In this document: positions 41,900 to 50,734 of the stretch, in pieces
Layout: each line of letters begins with the position of its first letter
Numbering within the stretch: position 1 is the first letter of the stretch
From: Sphingomonas_L flavalba_A
GTDB taxonomy: Bacteria; Pseudomonadota; Alphaproteobacteria; Sphingomonadales; Sphingomonadaceae
Assembly: GCF_047553045.1 (NCBI RefSeq)
Contig: NZ_CP180208.1
Location: 558,001-622,000 of the forward strand
Reading direction: 5' to 3'
DNA length: 64,000 bases
The notes under the pieces: generated by a model
Databases searched by the model: none
Told to the model about the DNA's origin: nothing
Seen by the model: the letters and a program-made list of their open reading frames with translations, nothing else
Position numbers and translations under genes: made by a program

Positions 41900-43341
41900 T
41901 CCTGGCGCTGACCATCGCGATCGTCGCGGGTACGATGCTTGGTTCGCTGCTGTACGGCAAGCGACAGGCGCGGGCGCAGACCGTTACCGAATGGGCGGTC
42001 GGCGGGCGGCGTATGGGGACGCTGATCTTCTGGTTCCTGAACGCCGGCGAGATTTACACCACCTTCGCCGTGCTCGGCATTTCGGGCTATGCCTGGGCCT
42101 ATGGCGCGCCGGCCTATCTTGCCTTCTGCTCGGTGTCGCTGGCGGCGGCGATCGGGTATTGGCTGACGCCGCTGATCTGGGCGGCCGGCCGCGACAACGG
42201 GCTGATTACCCAGGCCGATTTCTTCGACCTCCGTTATGGTTCGCGCGCGCTGTCCGTGGTCGTGGCGGTGGCCGGCATCGCGGCGCTGGTCATTTACGTC
42301 CAGATTCAGCTGACCGCGCTGTCGGTGATTTTGCAACTGTCGCTTGGCCGGCCGGTGTCGATGATGGCCAGCACGATCGTGGCGGCGCTGCTGATGCTCA
42401 CCTTCGTGTTCTTCGCCGGGCTGCGTTCCGCCGCCTTCGCCGCCGGGGTGAAGGACGTGCTGATGCTGGTCATCGTCGTCGCGCTTAGCGCCACCGTCGC
42501 CGACAAGGTGGGCGCCACGTCGATCATCGATCTGCTGCACCGGGCTGAGACCGCCCATCCCGGCCTGACCAGCCTGCCGGGGTTGCAGCCGGAGGCGGGG
42601 CTGGACACGACCTGGCTGATCACGGCCGCGCTGAACGTCGCGCTAGGCACCTACATCTTTCCGCACATGTTCCAGCTTTGCTACGCGGCGCGGGATAGCT
42701 GGACGATCAAGCGCAATGCGATCTTCCAGCCGCTCTATTCGCTGTCGTTCTTCTTCATCATCCTGCTCGGCTTCGGCGCGCTGCTGGCACAGGTGCAGCC
42801 GCCGGGCGGCGACCTGAACGCGGCGCTGCTCCAGTTTGTCGCCGACAGCTATCCGGCCTGGGCGGTCGGGGTGCTTGCCGGAACCGCCTGTCTGCTGGCG
42901 CTGGTGCCGGGATCGGTGCTGCTGCTGGCGGCCGGGTCGATTTTCAGCCGCAACGTGCTGCTGCCGCTGCGTCCGGGGATGGGAGAGAAGGGCGCGCTGA
43001 TCGCGTCGCGGGCGGCGACGGTCGGCTTTGCGGGGATCGCGGTTTACCTGACGCTCGGCGGTAGCCGGTCGCTCGTCGACATCGGGTTGATGGCGTATAG
43101 TTCGATCGGCATGCTGGCGCCGGGCGTGTTCCTGGCCTTCCTGTGGCCGCGCACCAACGCAGCGGGCGTCGCCGCCGGCCTTGCCGTCGGTTATGCGGTG
43201 CTGCTGCTGCCGGGGCTGGACGGGTTCTGGGCCTATTTTCCCAATTGGGAGAAGGGGCTGGTGGCGATGGCGGCGAACGCGCTGACCCTGGCGGTGGTCG
43301 TGATGGCGACCACCCGGCGCGCGGTGCGGGCGACCGGCTGA
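41896..43341 (+). CDS. Sodium:solute symporter (SSS family)
   Basis: A 481-residue inner-membrane sodium-coupled carrier with about 13 helices. The family signature region appears in VTEWAVGGRRMGTLIFWFLNAGEIYTTF near the N-terminus, and the helix-8/9 segment around NVALGTYIFPHMFQLCYAA is conserved. Coupling to a DUF3311 protein places it with carriers for organic acids and amino-acid-like solutes. Its position between the hydroxyproline epimerase-type gene and the LysR/DapA-type genes makes hydroxyproline or proline betaine-type compounds the likely cargo, an inference from context. Convergent with the LysR gene after a 7-bp gap. Confidence 0.9.
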   Translation: MILALTIAIVAGTMLGSLLYGKRQARAQTVTEWAVGGRRMGTLIFWFLNAGEIYTTFAVLGISGYAWAYGAPAYLAFCSVSLAAAIGYWLTPLIWAAGRDNGLITQADFFDLRYGSRALSVVVAVAGIAALVIYVQIQLTALSVILQLSLGRPVSMMASTIVAALLMLTFVFFAGLRSAAFAAGVKDVLMLVIVVALSATVADKVGATSIIDLLHRAETAHPGLTSLPGLQPEAGLDTTWLITAALNVALGTYIFPHMFQLCYAARDSWTIKRNAIFQPLYSLSFFFIILLGFGALLAQVQPPGGDLNAALLQFVADSYPAWAVGVLAGTACLLALVPGSVLLLAAGSIFSRNVLLPLRPGMGEKGALIASRAATVGFAGIAVYLTLGGSRSLVDIGLMAYSSIGMLAPGVFLAFLWPRTNAAGVAAGLAVGYAVLLLPGLDGFWAYFPNWEKGLVAMAANALTLAVVVMATTRRAVRATG

Positions 43342-43348
43342 ACCCGCC

Positions 43349-44257
43349 CTATGCCGGCGGCACCGCCCAGCTCCGCAGTTTTGCTTCCAATATTGCCAGC
43401 AGGCGCGACGGCGCGCCGTCAAGCTGGCGGCCGAGGCGGTGGATCAGACTGATCGTCGTATGATCGAGGTCCTCCGCCACCAGCGGGCGGCTGACCAGCA
43501 GGCCCTGTTCGATTTCCGCCATCGCGCTGATCGGCGGCAGGATCGTGACGGCATCGCCGAGCATCGCCGTCGCGCACATGACGTGAAGCGAATCCGTCGT
43601 CAGGCGCGGCTGCAGCCAGATATGTTCGCTGGCCTCCGCCGCGCTCAACGTCTGGCGGATGCGGAAGCCCTTTGGCGGCAGGCACAGCCGATGGTCGGCA
43701 AGATCGCGCAATGTGACCCGGTCGAGCGCGGCGAGCGGGTGGCCGGGCGCGCAGATGACCATCAGCGGTTGCAGCGCCGAGGCGCGGACCCGGATTTTCG
43801 GTTCGTCGATGCTGTGAAAGACCAGCGCGATGTGCACTTCGTCTTCCACCACCATGCGCAGCATGTCGGCGGTGCCCGCGCTGTTGATGACAATTTCGAT
43901 CCCCGGATTGGCGCGCTGGAAGGAATCGATGATCGAGACGAACGGGCCGCCGAGAAAGCCTTCGCCGACCGCGAGGTGGACGATGCCGGTCTTGATGTCG
44001 CGCAGTTCGCGCAGCCGGGCCTGGAACGCTTCCCGGTCGGCGCGGGCGGAGCGGTAATATTGATAGGCGAGTTCGCCTGCGGTGGTCAGCTTGATCGAGC
44101 GGCGGCTGCGTTCGATGAGCGGGACGCCGAGCGTCTGTTCGAGCTGAGCGATCTGGCGGCTGATCGATGACACGGCGACGCCGATCTTGTCGCTGGCCAG
44201 CCGCATCGAACCAAGCGTCGCCGCTTCGAAGAAATACATCAACGCAATATCGGACAT
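43349..44257 (-). CDS. LysR-family transcriptional regulator
   Basis: A 302-residue LysR-type regulator. The N-terminal helix-turn-helix spans about 5-60 (YFFEAATLGSMRLASDKIGVAVSSISRQIAQLE), followed by the inducer-binding domain (about 90-295). It is divergent from the DapA-family/dehydrogenase operon, the classical arrangement. That promoter contains TTGCG-N5-CGCAA at 44290, and an equivalent box lies upstream of the proline-racemase-family and symporter genes, so one regulator may control all hydroxyproline genes here. The inducer is probably a pathway intermediate. Confidence 0.93.
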   Translation of the reverse strand: MSDIALMYFFEAATLGSMRLASDKIGVAVSSISRQIAQLEQTLGVPLIERSRRSIKLTTAGELAYQYYRSARADREAFQARLRELRDIKTGIVHLAVGEGFLGGPFVSIIDSFQRANPGIEIVINSAGTADMLRMVVEDEVHIALVFHSIDEPKIRVRASALQPLMVICAPGHPLAALDRVTLRDLADHRLCLPPKGFRIRQTLSAAEASEHIWLQPRLTTDSLHVMCATAMLGDAVTILPPISAMAEIEQGLLVSRPLVAEDLDHTTISLIHRLGRQLDGAPSRLLAILEAKLRSWAVPPA

Positions 44258-44289
44258 CAGACCTCTCCGCAGGGGGTTTCGTCACAGTT

Positions 44290-44304
44290 TTGCGAAAAAC
44301 GCAA
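44290..44304. promoter_or_regulatory. LysR-type box TTGCG-N5-CGCAA
   Basis: TTGCGAAAAACGCAA, 33 bp from the LysR start and 82 bp from the DapA-type start. A partly overlapping TTTCG-N11-CGAAA (44277-44297) adds further symmetry. Confidence 0.65.
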
Positions 44305-44385
44305 TGATAGTCATTCAATGTTGTTATTGAAGTGAAGTTCCCTGCGGCGCAACAGACGCGGCGGAGCGAGCGAAGGAGGGTGGTT

Positions 44386-45306
44386 TTGAACAAGCGCGAC
44401 CGGGTCGACTGGCGAGGCTATATCCCGGCGATCACCACGCCGTTCGACGCCGAAGGGGCGCTGGACCTGCCGGCGCTCGGCCGCCTGCTCGAATGGCTGC
44501 ACGGCGAGGGGATGCACGGGCTGATCCTGGCCGGGACGACCGGTGAGTGGACCAGCCTGTCCCCCGACGAGCGCCACAGCCTGTTCCGCGCCGCCGGCGC
44601 CCAGCTTGGCGCGCGGCTGCCGCTGATCGCCGGGTGCGGCGCGTTTACCGCCAACGAGGTGCTGGCCTATGCGGCGACGGCGGCGGAGAGCGGATTTCAG
44701 GGCATATTGGTGATGCCGCCGCCCTATCTGCGCCCGAACGCGGAGGAACTGGTCGGGTTCTACACGACGATTTCGCGGGGCAGCGCGCTGCCCGTGTGCA
44801 TTTACAATTGGCCGCCGGGCACCGGCATCGACATGGAGGTCGCCCTGATCGAGCGGCTGACCGACCTGCCCAATATCGTCGCGGTCAAGCAATCGACCGG
44901 GCGGATGGAGCGGTTTGTCGAGACCTTCTTCGCGCTGCGCGACAAGGTGCGGGTGTTTGGCCACACGATGGACGAGTTCGGCCTGACCCTGCTTCAGGCG
45001 CGGGGCGGCGACGGGACGATGGGCGCCGGCGGCGTGCTTGGCCGCGCCCAGCCGGATTTCTACAACCACCTATGGGCCGGCGACATCGACGCGGCGCGTG
45101 CTTGCGGCCGGCAGGACCGTGCTACGATGGACGCATGGTACACCAGCGATCTGGTCGGCCGATTCGGTTCCGGCCCGGCGATCCTGAAGGCGGCGCTGAA
45201 TCTGCAGGGCCTGCCGGGCGGCACCGTGCGCGCCCCGTTGCTGCCGGTGACCGGAGACGGCGAGGCGGCGATCCGCGACACGCTGACGGCGCTGGGGCGG
45301 CTCTGA
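44386..45306 (+). CDS. Dihydrodipicolinate synthase family lyase (probable hydroxyproline-pathway deaminase)
   Basis: A 306-residue class I aldolase-fold enzyme of the DapA family. The Schiff-base Lys is K168 in VAVKQSTGR, the family Tyr is Y140 in CIYNWPPG, and AGTTGEWTSL is the conserved substrate loop. The TTG at 44386 follows AGGAGG by 6 bases. In hydroxyproline degradation a DapA relative (1-pyrroline-4-hydroxy-2-carboxylate deaminase) converts the dehydrogenase product to 2-oxoglutarate semialdehyde. Its place directly before the flavin/Fe-S dehydrogenase genes supports that role. Other DapA-fold reactions cannot be excluded by sequence alone. Confidence 0.88.
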   Translation: MNKRDRVDWRGYIPAITTPFDAEGALDLPALGRLLEWLHGEGMHGLILAGTTGEWTSLSPDERHSLFRAAGAQLGARLPLIAGCGAFTANEVLAYAATAAESGFQGILVMPPPYLRPNAEELVGFYTTISRGSALPVCIYNWPPGTGIDMEVALIERLTDLPNIVAVKQSTGRMERFVETFFALRDKVRVFGHTMDEFGLTLLQARGGDGTMGAGGVLGRAQPDFYNHLWAGDIDAARACGRQDRATMDAWYTSDLVGRFGSGPAILKAALNLQGLPGGTVRAPLLPVTGDGEAAIRDTLTALGRL

Positions 45307-46514
45307 GCGTTCCGGCGCGGGTCGATGCGCTGATCGTCGGCGCCGGGCTGGTCGGCAGCGCGACCGCCTGGCGGCTGGCGCGGGCCGGGGCCAGCGTGCT
45401 GATCGTCGAGGCGGCGCACGCCAATGCCGGCGCGTCCGGCCAGAATGCCGGGTCGCTGCATTTCCAGATCGAGCGCCGTTTCCTGGAGCAGGGCGAGGCG
45501 AAAGCGGCGGAGGCGGCGGCGATCACCACGCTCAGCCGGATGGCGGTCGACGACTGGCGCGGGCTGGAACAGGCGCTGGGCGCCGACCTGCACGTCCACA
45601 TGCACGGCGGGCTGATGGTCGCCGAGACCGCCGCCGAGGTGGCGTTGCTGGAGCGCAAGGCGGCGCGCGAGCGGGCGGCGGGTCTGTCCGCCGAGCTGGT
45701 CGACGGCGCCGAGTTGCGGCGGATCGCGCCCTATCTGTCCGAGCGGGTGGTTGCCGCCAACCACATGGCCGACGAGGGCCATGCCGATCCGCGCGCGGTG
45801 ACGCCGGCCTTTCTGGCGGCGGCGCGGGCGGCGGGCGCTACGCTTGCCGAGCAAACGCGGGTGACGGCGATCGCGCGGGCGCCCGGCGGCTTTGCCGTGA
45901 CGCTGACCGGCGCCGGGGCGGGGACGGTGCGGGCCGGGCAGCTGCTGATCGCCGCCGGGATATGGTCCGCCGGGGTCGGCGCGCTCGTCAATGTCCACCT
46001 GCCGCTGTTCCCGGTGGCGTTGCAGATGAACGTGACCGAGCGGGTTTCGCCGTTCCTGCCCCACCTGATCCAGCATGTCGGGCGGCGCCTGTCGATGAAG
46101 CAGGCCCATGCCGGCAACGTGCTGATCGGCGGCGGCTGGCCGTCGCGGATGGCGGCGGCGGCGGACGGGCGGTTCGACCTGACCCGGCGGCCGGAGCTGC
46201 TGGCGCCGTCGCTGGCCGGTAATCTGGCGGTGGCGACGGCGGTGGTGCCGCATGTCGCCGGGCTGAACCTGATCCGCAGCTGGACCGGCACGACCGCGAT
46301 CACCGCCGACCAGTATCCGCTGGTCGGCGCGGTGCCGTGCGTGCCGGGGCTGTTCGTTGCCGCCGGCGGTTCCGCCTTCACGCTGGGGCCGACCTTTGCC
46401 CGGCTGATCGCGGCGCAGATGGGGGGTGGTAGCGCGGCGGCGGAGGCGGAAGCGGCGCTGGCGATCGCCGCGCCGGCGCGGTTCGACCATCTGAACAGTT
46501 TCATGGGGGGATGA
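45303..46514 (+). CDS. FAD-dependent oxidoreductase, D-hydroxyproline dehydrogenase-type catalytic subunit
   Basis: A 403-residue flavoprotein of the DAO/sarcosine-oxidase-beta group. The FAD-binding motif IVGAGLVGSATAWRLARAG lies at the N-terminus and the C-terminus carries the VGAVPCVPGLFVAAGGSAFTLGP block. It should oxidise the imino acid (D-hydroxyproline) to a pyrroline. No ATG, GTG or TTG is available before the Rossmann motif. A CTG at 45303 forms a 4-base CTGA overlap with the preceding stop and is the only start that fits, so a rare CTG start (or a sequence error) is likely. It overlaps the 2Fe-2S gene by 4 bases. Confidence 0.87.
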   Translation: MSVPARVDALIVGAGLVGSATAWRLARAGASVLIVEAAHANAGASGQNAGSLHFQIERRFLEQGEAKAAEAAAITTLSRMAVDDWRGLEQALGADLHVHMHGGLMVAETAAEVALLERKAARERAAGLSAELVDGAELRRIAPYLSERVVAANHMADEGHADPRAVTPAFLAAARAAGATLAEQTRVTAIARAPGGFAVTLTGAGAGTVRAGQLLIAAGIWSAGVGALVNVHLPLFPVALQMNVTERVSPFLPHLIQHVGRRLSMKQAHAGNVLIGGGWPSRMAAAADGRFDLTRRPELLAPSLAGNLAVATAVVPHVAGLNLIRSWTGTTAITADQYPLVGAVPCVPGLFVAAGGSAFTLGPTFARLIAAQMGGGSAAAEAEAALAIAAPARFDHLNSFMGG

Positions 46515-46798
46515 TGCGGATAGCGGGGACGGAGCGCGGCGAGCCGTTCGCCATCCTCGTCGACGGCGAGGAGATGACGGCGTTTGCCGGCGAGACGATC
46601 GCGACGGCGATGCTCGCCGCCGGGCGCGCGGCGATGCGACGGGACCGGAGCGGGGCGCCGCGCGGCCTGTTCTGCAACATGGGGACGTGCAGCGAATGCC
46701 TGGTCACCGTGCGGGCCGATGGCGGGGCGCAGCGGGTGCGCGCCTGCCTGACCCCGGCGGCGCCGGGCCTGCGAGTCGAGACGGGGCCGGCGGCATGA
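46511..46798 (+). CDS. 2Fe-2S ferredoxin-like subunit (HcnA/LhpF type)
   Basis: A 95-residue electron-transfer subunit with a plant-type [2Fe-2S] cluster. The ligands are C55, C60 and C63 in FCNMGTCSECLV and C79 in RACLTP. Small proteins of this kind are the gamma subunits of heteromeric D-hydroxyproline dehydrogenases and of HcnABC-type enzymes. It is joined to both neighbours by 4-base ATGA overlaps, so the three subunits are made in step. A second ATG at 46514 would shorten it by one residue. Confidence 0.9.
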   Translation: MMRIAGTERGEPFAILVDGEEMTAFAGETIATAMLAAGRAAMRRDRSGAPRGLFCNMGTCSECLVTVRADGGAQRVRACLTPAAPGLRVETGPAA

Positions 46799-48207
46799 GC
46801 GGGCCGGTCATCGACCTGGCGATCGTCGGCGGCGGCCCGGCGGGGCAGGCGGCGGCCGAGCAGGCGGTAGCGGCCGGGCTGAGCGTCGTCCTGTTCGACG
46901 AGCAGCCGCGCCCCGGCGGCCAGATCGCCCGCCAGCCGCCGGCCGGCTTCACCGTGCCCGGCTGGCTGGCCGGGCGCGCCTATGCCGAGGTCAAGGCGCA
47001 ACTGGCGCGGTTCGCGCGGCTGGACGGCGTGACGTGGCGCGGCGGCACGGCGGTGGCCGGGCTGGCCGCCGACGGCGACGGGTTCCGGCTGACCGTGGTC
47101 GGGCCGGACGGCGCGGAGCGGGTGGCGGCGCGGCGGGTGCTGATTGCCGCCGGATGTTACGACCTGCCGGTGCCGCTGCCCGGCTGGACGTTGCCGGGGG
47201 TGATGAGCGCCGGGGCGGCGCAGGCCTTCGTCAAGAGCCAGCGGATCGTGCCGGGCGGGCGCTTCGTGCTGGCCGGGACGCACCCGCTGATGCTGGTCGT
47301 CGCGGCGCAGATCGTCGAGAGCGGCGGGACGGTTGCCGCCGTCATGTTCGACCAGCCGCTGGGGCGGTGCGTCGCGCGGGCGCTGGCCGAGCCGCTGACG
47401 ATCCTGCGCCATGCCGGGCTGTTCGTTGACGCGGCGGCGGCGCGGCGGGTGCTGGCGCGGGCCGGGGTGCCGGTGCGGTTCGGGCGGCCGCTGACGGCGG
47501 TGGAAGGCGGCGAGATGGTCGAGGCCGCGCGCTTTGCCGACGGCACCGTCATCGCCTGCGACCGGGTGGCGTTGTGCTACGGGTTCGTGCCGCAGGCCGA
47601 CCTGCCGCGGCAGGTGGGCGCGGCCGTGTGCTGGGAAGCTGGGGCGGGCGGCTGGGCGACCGCGCATGACGGATGGATGGAGACCGACCGGCCCGGCCTG
47701 TTCGTCGCCGGCGAGACGACCGGGGTTGGCGGGGCGGCGATGGCGCTGTGCGAAGGGCGGCTGGCCGGGATCGGCATCGCCCGCGCGGCGGGGCGGCTGG
47801 ACGATGCGGCGGCGGCGGGGCTGGCGCGGGCGGTGCGGCGGCGGCACGAGCGGCTGTCCGGCTTTGCCCGGCTGCTCGCCGCGATCGCCGACCCGGCCGA
47901 GGTGCTGGCGCGGGCGGCGCCGGGCGACACCATCCTCTGCCGCTGCGAGGACGTGACCCATGCCGCGATCGATGCCGCGCTGGCCACGGCGACGGCGCCC
48001 AACGCGGTGAAACTGGTCACCCGATGCGGCATGGGGGTGTGCCAGGGGCGGATGTGCGAGGGGGCGCTGCTGCGGCGGATCGCGGCGCTGGACGGTGCGG
48101 CGCCGGGGGGCGGTGGCGGCTTCACCGCCCGGTTCCCGGCGCGACCGGTCCCGATCGGGCTGCTTTGCGGCGCGGACCGGGCCGAGGCCGGCGACGTTGC
48201 GGATTGA
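46795..48207 (+). CDS. FAD/NAD(P)-binding oxidoreductase subunit (HcnB/alpha type)
   Basis: A 470-residue flavoprotein forming the large partner of the dehydrogenase. The N-terminal Rossmann motif is LAIVGGGPAGQAAAEQA and the second nucleotide-binding stretch follows GGRFVLAGTHPL. The C-terminus has a BFD-like [2Fe-2S] module with Cys residues in CRCEDV and RCGMGVCQGRMC (about 380-425). Such proteins relay electrons from the catalytic flavin to the respiratory chain in heterotrimeric proline or hydroxyproline dehydrogenases. The ATG overlaps the preceding stop by 4 bases. It ends the three-subunit set 84 bp before the VOC gene. Confidence 0.9.
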   Translation: MSGPVIDLAIVGGGPAGQAAAEQAVAAGLSVVLFDEQPRPGGQIARQPPAGFTVPGWLAGRAYAEVKAQLARFARLDGVTWRGGTAVAGLAADGDGFRLTVVGPDGAERVAARRVLIAAGCYDLPVPLPGWTLPGVMSAGAAQAFVKSQRIVPGGRFVLAGTHPLMLVVAAQIVESGGTVAAVMFDQPLGRCVARALAEPLTILRHAGLFVDAAAARRVLARAGVPVRFGRPLTAVEGGEMVEAARFADGTVIACDRVALCYGFVPQADLPRQVGAAVCWEAGAGGWATAHDGWMETDRPGLFVAGETTGVGGAAMALCEGRLAGIGIARAAGRLDDAAAAGLARAVRRRHERLSGFARLLAAIADPAEVLARAAPGDTILCRCEDVTHAAIDAALATATAPNAVKLVTRCGMGVCQGRMCEGALLRRIAALDGAAPGGGGGFTARFPARPVPIGLLCGADRAEAGDVAD

Positions 48208-48291
48208 GCAACGAAGTGGCGCGGGCCGGCGGGTTGCGGCCTGCCGCCCGGCACGGCACAGTCAGCCGAAATCCGTATTAGGGAGGCAACC

Positions 48292-48777
48292 ATGACCGAC
48301 ACCGCCAGGCCCCGTTTTCTTGCCGCCGACCATGTGTCGTTCACCGTCGCCGACCTGGACGCCGCCGTCGCTTTCTACCGCGACGTGCTGGGCGCGCGCG
48401 AGCTGTTCCGCATGGGGCCGCTGGACGGCGCCGAGATCCCGCCGCTGCCCGATGGGCGCGACTGGATGGAGGCGCATGTCGGGGTAGCGGGGGCACGGCT
48501 GACGCTGGCGATGCTGGCGCTGTTCGACAATCTGAACCTGCAACTGGTCCAGTATGACGCGCCGGCCGGCCGGGCGACGGCGCATCCGCGCGTCTGCGAC
48601 ATCGGCGGCCACCATCTGGCGATCCGCGTCGACGATGTCGAACTGGCGAAGCGCTATCTGGTCGCCCATGGCTGCACCGCGATGGAGACGATAGCGATCG
48701 ATGCCGGGCCGCTGGCCGGCAAGAAGAATCTCTATATGCGCGACCCGTTCGGCAATCCGCTCGAAATTGTCGACTGA
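48292..48777 (+). CDS. VOC (glyoxalase-fold) protein
   Basis: A 161-residue vicinal-oxygen-chelate protein. The repeated beta-alpha-beta-beta-beta modules are visible as DHVSFTVADLDAAVAFYRDVLGA and HHLAIRVDDVELAKRYLVAHG, ending in the usual YMRDPFGNPLEIVD. Metal ligands are probably the early and middle His and the late Glu. VOC enzymes act as glyoxalases, epimerases or dioxygenases, so the reaction is open. It lies between the dehydrogenase and a RidA gene in the same orientation and may help process a reactive pathway intermediate. Confidence 0.85.
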   Translation: MTDTARPRFLAADHVSFTVADLDAAVAFYRDVLGARELFRMGPLDGAEIPPLPDGRDWMEAHVGVAGARLTLAMLALFDNLNLQLVQYDAPAGRATAHPRVCDIGGHHLAIRVDDVELAKRYLVAHGCTAMETIAIDAGPLAGKKNLYMRDPFGNPLEIVD

Positions 48778-48797
48778 CCCGGCAGAGGAGCCACAAG

Positions 48798-49202
48798 ATG
48801 ACCAACCGCCGCATCAACCCCGCGTCGCTGTACGACAGCGTCAGCTACGGATTTTCCCACGCCGCGCTGCAGGAGGGCGGGCGCACGCTGCACCTGGCCG
48901 GCCAGGTGGCGTGGGACAAGGACGTCGCGATTGTCGGCGCCGGCGACCTTGCGGCGCAGACCCGGCAGGCGCTTGCCAATCTGAAGGCGGTGCTGGCCGA
49001 GGCCGGGGCGACCCCGGCCGATGTCGTCCGGCTGCGCACCTATGTCGTCGACCACCATCCCGACAAGCTGGGCGCGGTGCTGCCGGAGATCATGGCGTTT
49101 TACGACGGGGTGACCCCCGCGCCGAACACCTTCATCGGCGTCGCCGCGCTGGCGTTGCCCGATTTCCTGATCGAAATCGAGGCGACGGCGGCGCTGAAGT
49201 AG
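48798..49202 (+). CDS. RidA-family protein
   Basis: A 134-residue RidA relative (second in this window). Segments HAALQEGGRTLHLAGQVAWD and VVRLRTYVVDHHPDKLGAVLPE are typical. Placed after an imine-producing flavoprotein dehydrogenase, it may hydrolyse or buffer reactive enamine/imine products of hydroxyproline oxidation, mirroring the RidA next to dadA. It ends before a hairpin terminator and a convergent PLP enzyme gene. Confidence 0.85.
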   Translation: MTNRRINPASLYDSVSYGFSHAALQEGGRTLHLAGQVAWDKDVAIVGAGDLAAQTRQALANLKAVLAEAGATPADVVRLRTYVVDHHPDKLGAVLPEIMAFYDGVTPAPNTFIGVAALALPDFLIEIEATAALK

Positions 49203-49223
49203 GAGGCCGGCGCCCGCGCCGTC

Positions 49224-49248
49224 CGGGCTCCCGCGACGCAGGAGCCCG
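49224..49248. terminator. Bidirectional hairpin terminator
   Basis: CGGGCTCC (49224-49231) and GGAGCCCG (49241-49248) form a perfect 8-bp stem with a 9-base loop between the convergent RidA and PLP-enzyme genes. Confidence 0.55.
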
Positions 49249-49257
49249 TGGGAGCGC

Positions 49258-50565
49258 TTAGATCGCCGAAAGGGCCTGGGCGAAATCGGCGATCAGGTCG
49301 TCGGCATCCTCTACGCCGATCGAGATGCGGACGAGGTTGTCGGTGATGCCGAGCGCCGCCTTGCGTTCCGGCGAGACCGACAAATGGGTCATCGCCGCCG
49401 GATGCGAGGCGAGGGTTTCGGTGCCGCCGAGGCTGACCGCCAGCTTGGCGATGCTGAGCGCGTCGAGGAAGCGGAAGGATTCCGCTTCGCCGCCCTTGAT
49501 GAACAGCGAGAAGGTCGAGCCGGCGCCGAGGCAGTGGCGGCGGTAGATGTCGGCCTGCCGATCGCCCTCCAGAAAGCCGAGATAGCCGACGCGTTCGACC
49601 TTCGGATGATCGCGGAGGAAGGCGCAGACCTTGGCCGCGTTCTCGCCCGCCCGGCTCATCCGCAGCTCCAGCGTTTCGAGGCTGCGCAGCAGCATCCAGG
49701 CGGTATGCGGATCGAGGATGGTGCCGATGGTGTTGCGCAGCAGGCGGACGGTGTTGATCGGTTCCTTCCGCCCGAGCACGCCACCGGCGACGAGATCGCT
49801 GTGCCCGCCGGCATATTTGGTCAGCGAATAGACGACGAGATCGGCGCCGTGCTTCAGCGGCTGCTGCCACAGCGGGCCGAGGAAGGTGTTGTCGATGGCG
49901 ATCGGCGGCGCGTCCGCCCCGGTGCCGAAGATCGCGTCGCGGCTTGCGGCGACCGCTTCGATATCGACGAGCGCGTTGGTCGGGTTGGCCGGGCTTTCGA
50001 GGTAGATCAGCGCGACATGGCCTTGCGCGCCCTTTTCGAGCACGGCGTCGATCTCCGCGCGGGAGGCGCCGGCGGGGAAGTCGAGGAAGTTGACGCCGAA
50101 CTTGCCGAGCACCCGCGCGATCAGCGTTTCGGTCGCCGCGTAAAGCGGGCCGGAATGGATGATCGTGTCACCTGGCTTGACCATCGCCAGGAACAGCGTG
50201 GCGATCGCCGACATGCCGCTGGAGAAGGTCAGCGCGTCCTCCGCATCTTCCCAGATGCCGAGCCGGTCCTCCAATATCTCCTGATTGGGGCCGTTGAAGC
50301 GGGAATAGACGAGGCCTTCGGCGCCGCCCGGCCGCTTGCCGGTGACCCCTTCGAAATGGCGTTTGCCGGCGGCGGCGTTTTCGAACACGAAGGTCGAGGT
50401 GAGGAAGATCGGCGGCTTCAGCGAGCCTTCCGACAGCATCGGGTCGAAGCCGTGCCCCATCATCATCGTCGACGGTTTCAGGCGGCGGTTGCCGACGGTG
50501 TCGGCGGCGTTGCGCGGCTTGCGCCGCCGGGCGCCGGCCTGGTCTGTTTCGGTATCGGAGGTCAT
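49258..50565 (-). CDS. Cys/Met metabolism PLP-dependent enzyme (cystathionine gamma-synthase / methionine gamma-lyase family)
   Basis: A 435-residue fold-type I PLP enzyme. The PLP lysine is in YSLTKYAGGHSDLVAGG, the cofactor-binding stretch is TFSSGMSAIATL, and AIDNTFLGPLWQQP carries the PLP-contacting Asp. A 30-residue charged N-terminal extension precedes the conserved start LKPSTMMMGHGFDPM. Members make or break C-S bonds in methionine and cysteine metabolism, and sequence alone does not separate gamma-synthase from gamma-lyase. It is divergent from the membrane-protein gene and shows no operon partner. Confidence 0.9.
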   Translation of the reverse strand: MTSDTETDQAGARRRKPRNAADTVGNRRLKPSTMMMGHGFDPMLSEGSLKPPIFLTSTFVFENAAAGKRHFEGVTGKRPGGAEGLVYSRFNGPNQEILEDRLGIWEDAEDALTFSSGMSAIATLFLAMVKPGDTIIHSGPLYAATETLIARVLGKFGVNFLDFPAGASRAEIDAVLEKGAQGHVALIYLESPANPTNALVDIEAVAASRDAIFGTGADAPPIAIDNTFLGPLWQQPLKHGADLVVYSLTKYAGGHSDLVAGGVLGRKEPINTVRLLRNTIGTILDPHTAWMLLRSLETLELRMSRAGENAAKVCAFLRDHPKVERVGYLGFLEGDRQADIYRRHCLGAGSTFSLFIKGGEAESFRFLDALSIAKLAVSLGGTETLASHPAAMTHLSVSPERKAALGITDNLVRISIGVEDADDLIADFAQALSAI

Positions 50566-50734
50566 TCTGTGTCGCCTTCGGGCTGAGTCTTTCGAATGAG
50601 ACGGTCCTAGCCGAAATCGCGGCGGTCTGCACAGGGCGCGGCGCCGGGATATGGCTTGTCTTGGCCCAGGTGCCGCCTTATCCCTGCGCCGCGCCGGAAC
50701 GCCGCGCCCCCCGCGCCCGACGAGGTCCCTGTCT

